Assembly (NCBI RefSeq): GCF_037975245.1
Contig: NC_092575.1
Location: 8,836,001 to 8,900,000, forward strand
Source of the DNA: Apostichopus japonicus
Taxonomy: Eukaryota; Echinodermata; Holothuroidea; Aspidochirotida; Stichopodidae
Length of the DNA: 64,000 nucleotides
Reading direction: 5' to 3'
The notes beneath the pieces are model-generated. The model did not search any database. It saw nothing but the letters and a program-made list of their open reading frames with translations, and was not told the DNA's origin. Position numbers and translations under genes: made by a program. This document shows positions 15,176 through 28,822 of this stretch, one piece after another (the stretch's first letter is position 1; the number at the start of each line of letters is the position of its first letter).

Positions 15176-17361
15176 CGTTGCAGATAAATCGAATGTGCGT
15201 TACCGATCAAACGAATGTGTGGTACCTATTAATCGAATTTGCGATACCGATAAATCGAATGGCATTACCGATCAATCGAATATGCGGTACCGATAAATCG
15301 ATTGTTAGGTACCGATCAATAGAACGTTCGTTGCCGATAAATAGAATAAGCGGTACCGATCAATCGAATGTGCGTTACCAATTAATGGATTGTGTTGTAC
15401 CGATCAATCGATTGTGCGGTACCGATCAATCGAATGTGTGGTACCTATCAATCGAATGTGCGGTACCAATAAATCAAATGTGCGGTATCGATTAATCGAA
15501 TGTGCGGTACCTATAAATCAAATTTGCGATATCGATCAATCGAATGTGCGGTACCGATAAATCGAATGTGCGGTACATTTACATAGAATTTGCGTTACCG
15601 ATCAATCGCATGTGCATTGATCAATCGAATGTGCGGTACCGATTAATCGAATGTGCGGTACCGAAAATCAATTGTGCGGTATCGATCAATCGAATGTGCG
15701 GTACCGATCAATCGCATGTGCCGTACCGATAAATTGAATGTGCGTTACCGATAAATCGAATGTGCAGTAAATTTAAATAGAATATGCGGTACCCATTAAT
15801 GGAATGTGCGGTACCGATAAATCATATATGCGGTACCGATTTATTGAATGTGCGGTATCGACCAATCGAATGTTCGTTGCCGATAAATAGAATATGCGGT
15901 ACAGATCAAACGAATGTGCGTTACCAATTAATGGATTGTGCTTTACCGATCAATCGATCGTGCGCTACCGATCAATCGAATGTGTGGTACCTTTCAATCG
16001 AATGTGCGGTACATTAAAATAGAATGTGCGATACCGATAAATCGAATGTGCGGTACCGATCAATCGAATGTGCGGTACCGATCAATCGAATGTGCGGTAA
16101 CGATAAATCGAATGTGCGTTGCCGATAAACCGAATGTGCGGTACATTAAAATAGAATGTGCGGTACCGATAAATCGAATGTGCGTTACCGATCAATCGAA
16201 TGTGCGATTGGTCAATCGAATGTGCCTTACCGATTAATCGAATGTGCGGTACCGATATATTGAATGTGCGGTATCGATCAATCGAATATGCAGTACCGAT
16301 AAATAGAATGTGCGTTGCCGAAAAACCGAATGTGCGATAAATTTAAATAGAATTTGCGATACCGATAAATCGAATGTGCGGTACCGATCAATAGAATATG
16401 CGGTACCGATAAATCGAATGTGCGTTGCCGATAAATCGAATGTGCGTTACCGATCAATCGAATGTGCATTGATCAATCGAATGTGCGGTACCGATTAATT
16501 GAATGTGCGGTACCGATATATCGAATGTGCGTTACCGATCAATCGAATGTGCGATTGATCAATCGAATGTGCGGTACCGATTAATCGAATGTGCGGTACC
16601 GATTAATCGAATGTGCGGTACCGATCAATCGAATGTGCGGTTCCAATAAATCGAATGTGCGGTACATTTACATAGAATGTGCGCTACTGATCAATCGAAT
16701 GTGCGGTACGGATATATCAAATGTGCGTTACCGATAAATCAAATACGCGGTACCGATTTATTGAATGTGCGGTATCGATCAATCGAATATGCAGTACCGA
16801 TAAATCGAATGTGCGTTACCGATCAATCTAATGTGCGTTTCCGATCAATCGAATATGCGGTACCGATCAGTCCAATATGCGGTACCGATAAATTGAATGT
16901 GCGGTACCGATTAATAGAATTTGCAGTACCGATAAATCGATTGTTCGGTACCTATTAATCGAATTTGCGGTACCGATCAGTCGAATATGCGGTACCGATC
17001 AATTGAATGTGCGGTACCGATTAATAGAATTTGCAGTACCGATAAATCGATTGTTCGGTACCTATTAATCGAATTTGCGGTACCGATAAATCGAATGTGC
17101 AGTACCGATCAATCGAATGTGCGGTACCGATCAATCGAATGTGCGGTACCGATAAATCGAATGTGCCCCCCGATCAATCGAATGTGCGGTACCTATTAAT
17201 CGAATATGCGCTACCGATCAATCGAATGTGCGTTACCGATCAATCCAATGTGTGGTTCCTATTAATGGAATTTGCGGTACCGATCAATCGAATGTGCAGT
17301 ACCGATCAATCGAATGTGCGGTACCGATTAATGGAATGTGCGGTACCGATCAATCGAATGT
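14544..17361. repeat. Segmental duplication block 2, copy 3
   Basis: Third copy of block 2, shift 6,433 from copy 2. Past 17,361 it joins a copy of 4,917 onward at a shift of 12,445 bp, so this copy seems to keep the join that copy 1 has lost by an 8-monomer deletion. Confidence 0.88.
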
Positions 17362-19539
17362 ACGGTTCCAATAAATCGAATGTGCGGTACATTTAAATAG
17401 AATGTGCGGTACCGAAAAATCGAATGTGCGGTACCGATAAATCGAATGTGCCGTACCGATCAAGCGAATGTGCGGTACCGATAAATCGAATGTGCGTTGC
17501 CGATAGATCGAAAGTGCGGTACCGATCAATCGAATGTGCGGTACCGATCAATCGAATGTGCGTTACCGATTAATAGGATGTGCGGTGCCGATAAATCGAA
17601 TGTGCGGTTCCAATTAATCGAATGGCCGGTACCGATTAATAGAATTTGCGGTACCGATAATTCGATTGTTCGGTAGCTATTAATCTAATATGCGGTACCG
17701 ATCAATCGAATGTGCGCTACCAATTAATGGATTTTGCTGTACCGATCAATCGAATGTGCGTTACCAATTAATGGATTGTGCTGTACCGATCAATCGATTG
17801 TGCGCTACCGATCCATCGAATATGTGTTACCTATCAATCGAATGTGCGGTACCTATAAATGAAATGTGCGGCATCGATCAATCGAATCTGCGGTACCGAT
17901 AAATCGAATGTGCGGTACCGATCAATCGAATGTGCGGAACCGATCAATCGAATGTGGGTTGCCGATAAATCGAATGTGCGGTACCGATAAATCGAATGTG
18001 CAGTACCGATTAATCGAATGTGCGGTACCTATTAATCGATTGTGCGGTGCCGATCAATCGAATGTACGGTTCCAATAAACCGAATGTGCGTTACATTTAA
18101 ATAGAATGTGCGGTACCGAAAAATCGAATGTGCGGTACCGATTAATCGAATGTGCCGTACCGATCAATCGAATGTGCGTTATTTATTAATGGATTGTGCT
18201 GTACCGATCAATCGATTGTGCGCTAACGATCTATCGAATGTGTGGTACCTATTAATCGAATTTGCGATACCGATAAATCGAATGGCAGTATCGATCAATC
18301 GAATGTGCGGTACCGATAAATCGAATGTGCGGTACCGATCAATCGAATGTGTGGTACCGATAAATCGAATGTGCGTTGCCGATCAATGGAATGTCCGAAT
18401 GATCAATCGAATGTGCGGTACCGATCAATCGAATGTGCGTTACCGATCAATCGAATTTGCGTTACCGATTAATCGAAAGTGCGCTACCGATCAATCGAAT
18501 GTGTGGTCCCTATCAATCGAATGTGCGGTACCGATTAATCGAATATGCGGCATCGATCAATCGAATGTGCGGTACCGATTAATCGAATGTACGGTACCGA
18601 TCAATCGAATGTGCGGTACCGATAAGTCGAATGTGCGTTACCGATCAATCGAATGTGCGTTACCGATCAATCCAATGTGTTGTTCCTATTAATCGAATTT
18701 GCGGTACCGATAAATCGAATGTGCAATACCGATCAATCGAATGTGCTGTACCGATCAATCGAATGTGCGGTACCGATAAATCGAATGTGCATTGCCGATA
18801 AATAGAATGTTCGTTACCGATCAATCGAATGTGCGGTACCGATTAATCGAATGCGCGGTACCGATCAATCGTATGTACGGTTCCAATAAATCGAATGTGC
18901 GGTACATTTAAATAGAATTTGCGGTACCGAAAAATCGAATGTTCGGTACCGATAAATGGAATGTGCCGTACCGATCAATCGAATGTGCGGTACCGATAAA
19001 TCGAATATGCGTTGCCGATAAATCGATAGTGCGGTATCGATCAATCGAATGTGCGGTACCGATCAAGCGAATGTGCGTTGCCGGTCAATAGAATGTGTGT
19101 TGAAGATCAATCGAATGTGCGGTACTGATAAATCAAATGTGCGGTACCGATCAAACGAATGTACGGTACCGAACAATCGAATGTGCGGTTCCAATAAAGC
19201 GAATGTGCGATACGGATAAATCGAATGTACGTTGCCGATAAATCGAATGTGCGGTACCGATCAATCGAATGTGCGTTACCAATTCTTCGATTGTTCTGTA
19301 CCGAAAAATCGATTGTGCGCTACCGATCAGTCGAATGTGTGGTACCTATCAATCGAATGTGCGGTACCGATAAATCGAATGTGCGGCATCGATCAATCGA
19401 AGGTGCGGTACCGATCAATCGAATGTGCGGTACCGATCAATCGAATGTGCGGTACCGATAAATCGAATGTGCGTTGCCGATAAATCGAATGTGCGTTACC
19501 GATCAAACGAATGTGCGGTGCCGATCAATCGAATGTGTG
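17362..19539. repeat. Satellite domain A, copy of the 4.9-7.9 kb region with a 25-monomer deletion
   Basis: The start matches 4,917 onward at a shift of 12,445 bp. Near 18.7 kb the shift drops to 11,895, a loss of 550 bp or exactly 25 monomers. The lost part includes the second occurrence of the TTACCAATTTTTCGATTG segment seen at about 6,540. Confidence 0.85.
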
Positions 19540-20359
19540 GTTCCGATAAATCGAATGTGCGTTACCAATTTTTCGATTGTTCTGTACCGATAAATCGATT
19601 GTGCGCTACCGATCAATCGAATGTGTGGTCCCTGTCAATCGAATGTGCGGTACCGATAAATCAAATGTGCGGCATCGATCAATCGAATGTGCGGTACCGA
19701 TTAATCGAATGTACGGTACCGATCAATCGAATGTGCGGTACCGATAAGTCGAATGTGCGTTACCGATCAATCGAATGTGCGTTACCGATCAATCCAATGT
19801 GTTGTTCCTATCAATCGAATTTGCGGTACCGATAAATCGAATGTGCAATACCGACCAATCGAATGTGCGGTACCGATCAATCGAATGTGCGGTACCGATA
19901 AATCGAATGTGCATTGCCGATAAATAGAATGTTCGTTACCGAACAATCGAATGTGCGGTACCGATTAATCGAATGCGCGGTACCGATCAATCGTATGTAC
20001 GGTTCCAATAAATCGAATGTGTGGTACATTTAAAAAGAATTTGCGGTACCGATCAATCGAATGTGCGGTACCGATAAATCGAATATGCGTTGCCGATAAA
20101 TCGATAGTGCGGTACCGATCAATCGAATGTGCGGTACCGATCAAGCGAATGTGCGTTGCCGGTCAATAGAATGTGCGTTGAAGATCAATCGAATATGCGG
20201 AACTGATAAATCGAATATGCGTTGCCGATAAATCGATAGTGCGGTACCGATCAATCGAATGTGCTGTACCGATCAATCGAATGTACGGTACCGAACAATC
20301 GAATGTGCGTTATTTATTAATGGATTGTGTTGTACCGATCAATCGATTGTGCGGTACCG

Positions 20360-21387
20360 ATTAATAGGATGTGCGGTACCGATCAATCGAATGTGCGGTT
20401 CCATTAAATCGAATGTGCGATACGGATAAATCGAATGTACGTTGCCGATAAATCGAATGTGCGGTACCGATCAATCGAATGTGCGTTACCAATTCTTCGA
20501 TTGTTCTGTACCGATAAATCGATTGTGCGCTACCGATCAGTCGAATGTGTGGTACTTATCAATCGAATGTGCGGTACCGATAAATCGAATGTGCGGCATC
20601 GATCAATCGAATGTGCGGTACCGATCAATAGAATATGCGGTACCGATAAATCGAATGTGCGTTGCCGATAAATCGAATGTGCGTTACCGATCAATCGAAT
20701 GTGCATTGATCAATCGAATGTGCGGTACCGATTAATTGAATGTGCGGTACCGATATATCGAATGTGCGTTACCGATCAATCGAATGTGCGATTGATCAAT
20801 CGAATGTGCGGTACCGATTAATCGAATGTGCGGTACCGATTAATCGAATGTGCGGTACCGATCAATCGAATGTGCGGTACCGATTCATCGATTGTGCTGT
20901 ACCGATAAATCGATTGTTCGGTACTAATAATTCGAATGTGCAATACCGATCAATCGAATGTGCGTTGCCGATAAATCGAACATGCGTTTCCGATCAATCG
21001 AATGTGCGTTACAAATTAATGGATTGTGCTGTAAAGATCAATCGATTGTGCGGTACCAATCAATCGAATGTGTGGTACATATCAATCGAATGTGCGGTAC
21101 CGATAAATCAATCGTGCGGTATCGATCAATCGAATGTGCGGTACCGATAAATCGAATGTGCGGTACCGATAAATCAAATGTGCCGTACCGATAAATCAAA
21201 TGTGCGTTGCCGATTAATCGAATGTGCGGTACCGATAAATCATATATGCGGTACCGATTTATTGAATGTGCGGTATCGACCAATCGAATGTGCGTTGCCG
21301 ATAAATGAAATATTCGGTACAGATCAATCGAATGTGCGTTACCAATTAATGGATTGTGCGGTACCGATAATCGAATGTGCGATACCG
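20360..21387. repeat. 1,028-bp higher-order repeat unit, first of two
   Basis: A unit of 47 monomers. It is 6 bp short of 47 x 22 because it contains one 19-bp monomer (GTGCATTGATCAATCG), one 20-bp monomer (GTGCGATTGATCAATCG) and one monomer reading CCGATAATCG that lacks one base. It is repeated directly at 21,388-22,415, and the pair recurs at about 29,643-31,698. Confidence 0.88.
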
Positions 21388-22415
21388 ATTAATAGGATGT
21401 GCGGTACCGATCAATCGAATGTGCGGTTCCTTTAAATCGAATGTGCGATACGGATAAATCGAATGTACGTTGCCGATAAATCGAATGTGCGGTACCGATC
21501 AATCGAATGTGCGTTACCAATTCTTCGATTGTTCTGTACCGATAAATCGATTGTGCGCTACCGATCAGTCGAATGTGTGGTACTTATCAATCGAATGTGC
21601 GGTACCGATAAATCGAATGTGCGGCATCGATCAATCGAATGTGCGGTACCGATCAATAGAATATGCGGTACCGATAAATCGAATGTGCGTTGCCGATAAA
21701 TCGAATGTGCGTTACCGATCAATCGAATGTGCATTGATCAATCGAATGTGCGGTACCGATTAATTGAATGTGCGGTACCGATATATCGAATGTGCGTTAC
21801 CGATCAATCGAATGTGCGATTGATCAATCGAATGTGCGGTACCGATTAATCGAATGTGCGGTACCGATTAATCGAATGTGCGGTACCGATCAATCGAATG
21901 TGCGGTACCGATTCATCGATTGTGCTGTACCGATAAATCGATTGTTCGGTACTAATAATTCGAATGTGCAAAACCGATCAATCGAATGTGCGTTGCCGAT
22001 AAATCGAACATGCGTTTCCGATCAATCGAATGTGCGTTACAAATTAATGGATTGTGCTGTAAAGATCAATCGATTGTGCGGTACCAATCAATCGAATGTG
22101 TGGTACATATCAATCGAATGTGCGGTACCGATAAATCAATCGTGCGGTATCGATCAATCGAATGTGCGGTACCGATAAATCGAATGTGCGGTACCGATCA
22201 ATCGAATGTGCCGTACCGATAAATCAAATGTGCGTTGCCGATTAATCGAATGTGCGGTACCGATAAATCATATATGCAGTACCGATTTATTGAATGTGCG
22301 GTATCGACCAATCGAATGTGCGTTGCCGATAAATGAAATATGCGGTACAGATCAATCGAATGTGCGTTACCAATTAATGGATTGTGCGGTACCGATAATC
22401 GAATGTGCGATACCG
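21388..22415. repeat. 1,028-bp higher-order repeat unit, second of two
   Basis: Second tandem copy of the 47-monomer unit. Small differences from the first include GCAAAACCGATC near 21,968 for GCAATACCGATC. It leads into a segment with GTGCGGTGAGGATCAATCG near 22,516 that is outside the duplicated unit. Confidence 0.88.
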
Positions 22416-23199
22416 ATAAATCGAATGTGCGGTACCGATCAATCGAAAGTGCGGTTCCAATAAATCGAATGTGCGGTACATTTAAATAGAATGTGCGGTA
22501 CCGATCAATCGAATGTGCGGTGAGGATCAATCGAATGTGCGGTACGGATAAATCGAATGTGCGTAACCGATAAATCAAATACTCGGTACCGATTTATTGA
22601 ATGTGCGATATCGATCAATCGAATATGCCGTACCGATAATTAGAATGTGCGTTGCCGAAAAATCGAATGTGCGTTACCGATCACTCTAATGTGCGTTTCC
22701 GATCAATCGAATGTGCGGTACCGATTAATCGAATGTGCAGTACCGATCAATCGAATGTGCGGTACCTATTAATCGAATATGCGCTACCGATCAATCGAAT
22801 GTGCGTTACCGATCAATCCAATGTGTGGTTCCTATTAATGGAATATGCGGTATCGATAAATCGAATGTGCAGTACCGATCAATCGAATGTGCGGTACCGA
22901 TCAATCGAATGTGCGGTACCGATTAATGGAATGTGCGGTACCGATCAATCGAATGTACGGTTCCAATAAATCGAATGTGCGGTACATTTAAACAGAATGT
23001 GCGGTACCGAAAAATCGAATGTGCCGTACCGATAAATCGAATGTGCCGTACCGATCAAGCGAATGTGCGGTACCGATAAATCGAATGTGCGTTGCCGATA
23101 GATCGAAAGTGCGGTATCGCTCAATCGAATGTGCGGTACCGATCAAGCGAATGTGCGTTGCCGATCAACAGAATGTGCGTTGCCGATCAATCGAATGTG

Positions 23200-26100
23200 C
23201 GGTACCGATAAATCGAATTTGCGGTACCGATCAAACGAATGAGCGGTACCGATAAATCGAATGTGCGGTACCGATAAATCGAATGTGCGGTACCGAACAA
23301 TCAAATGTGCGTTATTTATTAATGGATTGTGCTGTACCGATCAATCGATTGTGCGGTACCGATAAATCGATTGTTCGGTACCGATCAATAGAATGTTCGT
23401 TGCCGACAAATAGAATATGCGGTACCGATCAATCGAATGTGCGTTACCAATTAATGGATTGTGTTGTACCGATCAATCGATTGTGCGGTATCGATCAATT
23501 GAATGTGCGGTACCGATCAATCGAATGTGCGGTACCGATCAATGGAATGTGCGGTACCGATAAATCGAATGTCCGTTGCCGATAAATCGAATGTGCGTTA
23601 CCGATCAATCGAATGTGCGATTGATCAATCGAATGTGCGGTACCGATTAATAGGATGTGCGGTGCCGATCAATCGAATGTGCGGTTCCAATTAATCGAAT
23701 GTGCGATACGGATGAATCGAATGTGCGGTACCGAAAAATCGAATGTGCGTTACCGATCAATCGAATGTGCGGTACCGATTCATCGATTGTGCTGTACCGA
23801 TAAATCGATTGTTCGGTACTAATAATTCGAATGTGCAATACCGATCAATCGAATGTGCGTTGCCGATAAATCGAATGTGCGTTACCGATCAATCGAATGT
23901 GCGATTGATCAATCGAATGTGCGGTACCGATTAATAGGATGTGCGGTGCCGATCAATCGAATGTGCGGTTCCAATTAATCGAATGGGCGATACGGATGAA
24001 TCGAATGTGCGGTACCGATCAATCGAATGTGCGTTACCGATCAGTCGAATGGCCGGTACCGATTAATCGAATTTGCGGTACCGATAATTCGATTGTTCGG
24101 TACCTATTAATCTAATATGCGGTACCGATCAATCGAATGTGCGCTACCAATTAATGGATTGTGCTGTACCGATCAATCGAATGTGCGTTACCAATTAATG
24201 GATTGTGCTGTACCGATCAATCGATGGTGCGCTACCGATCAATCGAATGTGTGTTACCTATCAATAGAATGTGCGGTACCTATAAATGAAATGTGCGGCA
24301 TCGATCAATCGAATCTGCGGTACCGATAAATCGAATGTGCGTTACCGATCAATCTAATGTGCGTTTCCGTTCAATCGAATGTGCGGTACCGATTAATCGA
24401 ATGTGCAGTACCGATCAATCGAATGTGCGGTACCGATGAATAAAATGTGCGGTACCGATCAATCGAATATGCGGTACCGATCAATCGAATGTACGTTACC
24501 GATCAATCGAATGTGCGATTGATGAATCGAATGTGCGGTACCGATAAATCGAATGTGCGGTACCGATCAATACAATGTGCCGTTCCGATTAATCGAATGT
24601 GCGGTACCGATCAATCGAATGTGCGGTACATTAAATTAGAATGTGCGTTACCGATCAATCGAATGTGCATTGATCAATCGAATGTGCGGTACCGATTAAT
24701 CGAATGTGCGGTACCGAAAATCAATTGTGCGGTATCGATCAATCGAATGTGCGGTACCGATCAATCGCATGTGCCGTACCGATAAATCGAATGTGCGTTA
24801 TACCGATAAATCGAATGTGCGTTACCAATCAATCGAATGTGCATTGATCAATCGAATGTGCGGTACCGATTAATCGAATATGCGGTACCGATATATCGAA
24901 TGTGCGTTACCGATCAATCGAATGTACGATTGATCAATCGAATGTGCGGTACCGATTAAACGAATGTGCGGTACCGATTAATCGAATGTGCAGTATTGAT
25001 CAAACGAATGTGCGGTTCCAATAAATCGAATGTGCGGTACATTTACATAGAATGTGCGCTACTGATCAATCGAATGTGCGGTACCGATAAATCGAATGTG
25101 CGTTACCGATAAATCAAATACGCGGTACCGATTTATTGAATGTGCTGTATCGATCAATCGAATATGCAGTACCGATAAATCGAATGTGCGTTACCGATCA
25201 ATCTAATGTGCGTTTCCGATCAATCGAATATGCGGTACCGATCAGTCGAATATGCGGTACCGATCAATCGAATGTGCGTTACCAATTCATCGATTGTGCT
25301 GTAATGATCAACCGAATGTGCGGTACCGATCAATCGAATGTGTGGTAACTATCAATCGAATGTACGGTACCGATAAATCAGTTGTGCGGTATAGATCAAT
25401 CGAATGTGCGTTACCGATCAATAGAATGTGCGGTACCGATAAATCGAATGTGCGTTGCAGATAAATCGAATGTGCGGTACCGATCAATCGAATGTGCGGT
25501 ACCGATCAATCAAATGTGCGGTACCGATGAATAAAATGTGCGGTACCGATCAATCGAATATGCGGTACCGATAAATCGAATGTGCGTTACAGATAAATCG
25601 AATGTGCGTTATCGATCAATCGAATGTGCGATTGATGAATCGAATGTGCGGTACCGATAAATCGAATGTGCGGTACCGATCAATACAATGTGCCGTTCCG
25701 ATTAATCGAATGTGCGGTACCGATCAATCGAATGTGCGGTACATTAAAATAGAATGTGCGTTACCGATCAATCGAATGTGCATTAATCAATCGAATGTGC
25801 GGTACCGATTAATCGAATGTGCGGTACCGAAAATCAATTGTGCGGTATCGATCAATCGAATGTGCGGTACCGATCAATCGCATGTGCCGTACCGATAAAT
25901 CGAATGTGCGTTACCGATAAATCGAATGTGCGTTACCAATCAATCGAATGTGCATTGACCAATCGGTACCGATTAATCGAATATGCGGTACCGATATGCG
26001 TTACCGATCAATCGAATGTACGATTGATCAATCGAATGTGCGGTACCGATTAATCGAATGTGCGGTACCGATCAATGGAATGTGCGATACCGATCAATCG

Positions 26101-26899
26101 AATGTGCGTTGCCGATAAATCGAATGTGCGTTACCGATCAATCGAATGTGCGATTGATCAATCGAATGTGCGGTACCGATTAATAGGATGTGCGTTGCCG
26201 ATCAATCGAATGTGCGGTTCCAATTAATCGAATGTGCAATACGGATGAATCGAATGTGCGGTACCGAAAAATCGAATGTGCGTTACCGATCAGTCGAATG
26301 GCCGGTACTGATTAATCGAATTTGCGGTACCGATAATTCGATTGTTCGGTACCTATTAATCTAATATGCGGTACCGATCAATCGAATGTGCGCTACCAAT
26401 TAATGGATTGTGCTGTACCGATCAATCGAATGTGCGTTACCAATTAATGGATTGTGCTGTACCGATCAATCGATGGTGCGCTACCGATCAATCGAATGTG
26501 TGTTACCTATCAATAGAATGTGCGGTACCTATAAATGAAATGTGCGGCATCGATCAATCGAATGTGCGGTACCGATAAATCGAATGTGCGTTACCGATCA
26601 ATCGAATGTGCGTTTCCGATCAATCGAATGTGCGGTACCGATTAATCGAATGTGCGGTACCGATCAATACAATGTGCCGTTCCGATCAATCGAATGTGCG
26701 ATTGATGAATCGAATGTGCGGTACCGATAAATCGAATGTGCGGTACCGATCAATACAATGTGCCGTTCCGATTAATCGAATGTGCGGTACCGATCAATCG
26801 AATGTGCGGTACATTAAATTAGAATGTGCGTTACCGATCAATCGAATGTGCATTGATCAATCGAATGTGCGGTACCGATTAATCGAATGTGCGGTACCG
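23200..26899. repeat. 3.7-kb segmental duplication, left copy
   Basis: This matches 33,118-36,542. The shift is 9,918 bp at first, then 9,634 after a 284-bp segment near 23.75-24.03 kb that is missing from the right copy, then 9,643 after a 9-bp deletion here near 25,993 (CCGATATGCGTTACC). The 284 bp equal 13 monomers including one 20-bp monomer. The 9-bp change is one of the few out-of-register events seen. Confidence 0.86.
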
Positions 26900-28822
26900 A
26901 TAAATCGAATGTGCGTTGCAGATAAATCGAATGTGCGCTACCGATCAATCGAATGTGCGGTACCGATCAATCGAATGTGCGGTACCGATGAATAAAATGT
27001 GCGGTACCGATCAATCGAATATGCGGTACCGATAAATCGAATGTGCGTTACAGATAAATCGAATGTGCGTTATCGATCAATCGAATGTGCGGTACCGAAC
27101 AATCGTATGTGCGGTGACGAACAATCGAATGTGTGGTACTTATAAATCAAATTTGCGGTATCGATCAATCGAATGTGCGGTACCGATAAATCATATATGC
27201 GATACCGATTTATTGAATGTGCGGTACCGATAAATCGAATGTGCGTTGACGATAAATCGAATGTGCGTTACCGATCAATCGAATGTTCGGTATCGATCAA
27301 TCGAGTGTGCGGTACCGATAAATCGAATGTGCGTTACCGATTCATCGATTGTTCTCCACCGATAAATCAATTGTTCGGTACCGATTATAGAATGTGCGGT
27401 ACCGATCAATCGAATGTGCGGTACCGATCAATCGAATGTGCGTTACCGATCAATCCAATGTGCGGTACCGATTAATCGATTGTTCGATACCGATCAATCG
27501 AATGTGCGGTACCGATCGATCGAATGTGCGGAACCGATCAATCGAATATGCGTTACTTATTAATGGATTGTGCTGTACCGATCAATCGAATGTGCGGTAC
27601 CGATCAATCGAACGTGCGGTTCCGATAAATCGAGCATGCGTTACCGATCAATCCAATGTGCATTGATCAATCGAATGTGCGGTACCAATTAATAGGATGT
27701 GCGGTGCCGATCAATCGAATGTGCGGTTCCAATTAATCGAATGTGCGATACGGATGAATCGAATGTGCGGTACCGAAAAATCGAATGTGCGTTACCGATC
27801 AGTCGAATGGCCGGTACCGATTAATCGAATTTGCAGTACCGATAATTCGATTGTTCGGTACCTATTAATCTAATATGCGGTACCGATCAATCGAATGTGC
27901 GCTACCAATTAATGGATTTTGCTGTACCGATCAATCGAATGTGCGTTACCAATTAATGGATTGTGCTGTACCGATCAATCGATTGTGCGCTACCGATCCA
28001 TCGAATATGTGTTACCTATCAATAGAATGTGCGGTACCCATAAATGAAATGTGCGGCATCGATCAATCGAATCTGCGGTACCGATAAATCGAATGTGCGG
28101 TACCGATCAATCGAATGTGCGGAACCGATCAATCGAATGTGGGTTGCCGATAAATCGAATGTGCGGTACCGATAAATCGAATGTGCAGTACCGATTAATC
28201 GAATGTGCGGTACCTATTAATCGATTGTGCGGTGCCGATCAATCGAATGTACGGTTCCAATAAATCGAATGTGCGTTACATTTAAATAGAATGTGCGGTA
28301 CCGAAAAATCGAATGTGCGGTACCGATTAATCGAATGTGCCGTACCGATCAATCGAATGTGCATTATTTATTAATGGATTGTGCTGTACCGATCAATCGA
28401 TTGCGCGCTAACGATCTATCGAATGTGTGGTACCTATTAATCGAATTTGCGATACCGATAAATCGAATGGCAGTATCGATCAATCGAATGTGCGGTACCG
28501 ATAAATCGAATGTGCGGTACCGATCAATCGAATGTGTGGTACCGATAAATCGAATGTGCGTTGCCGATCAATGGAATGTCCGAATGATCAATCGAATGTG
28601 CGGTACCGATCAATCGAATGTGCGTTACCGATAAATCGAATTTGCGTTACCGATTAATCGAAAGTGCGGTACCGATCAATCGAATGTGCGGTACCGATCA
28701 AGCGAATGTACGTTGCCGGTCAATAGAATGAGCGTTGCCGATCAATCGAATGTGCAGTACCGATAAATGGAATGTGCGGTACCGATAAATTGAATGTACG
28801 TTGCCGATAAATCGAATGTGCG
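26900..28822. repeat. Satellite domain A segment linking the two large duplications
   Basis: Matches are found at about 39,530-41,200 (shift 12,536, then 12,558, a difference of exactly one monomer) and again 6,175 bp further on. It includes the landmark GTTCTCCACCGATAAATC near 27,350 and an unusual junction GATTATAGAATG near 27,384. About 360 bp from 28,272 recur at 32,767-33,125 (shift 4,495). Confidence 0.82.

Larger units (their letters stand above)
19540..23483. repeat. 3.9-kb segmental duplication, left copy
   Basis: This matches 28,823-32,766 at a constant shift of 9,283 bp. It contains a nested tandem duplication of 1,028 bp that is also present in the right copy. Similarity ends where this copy reads GATTGTGCGGTATCG and the other reads GATTGTGCGTTACATTTAAA. 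Confidence 0.9.
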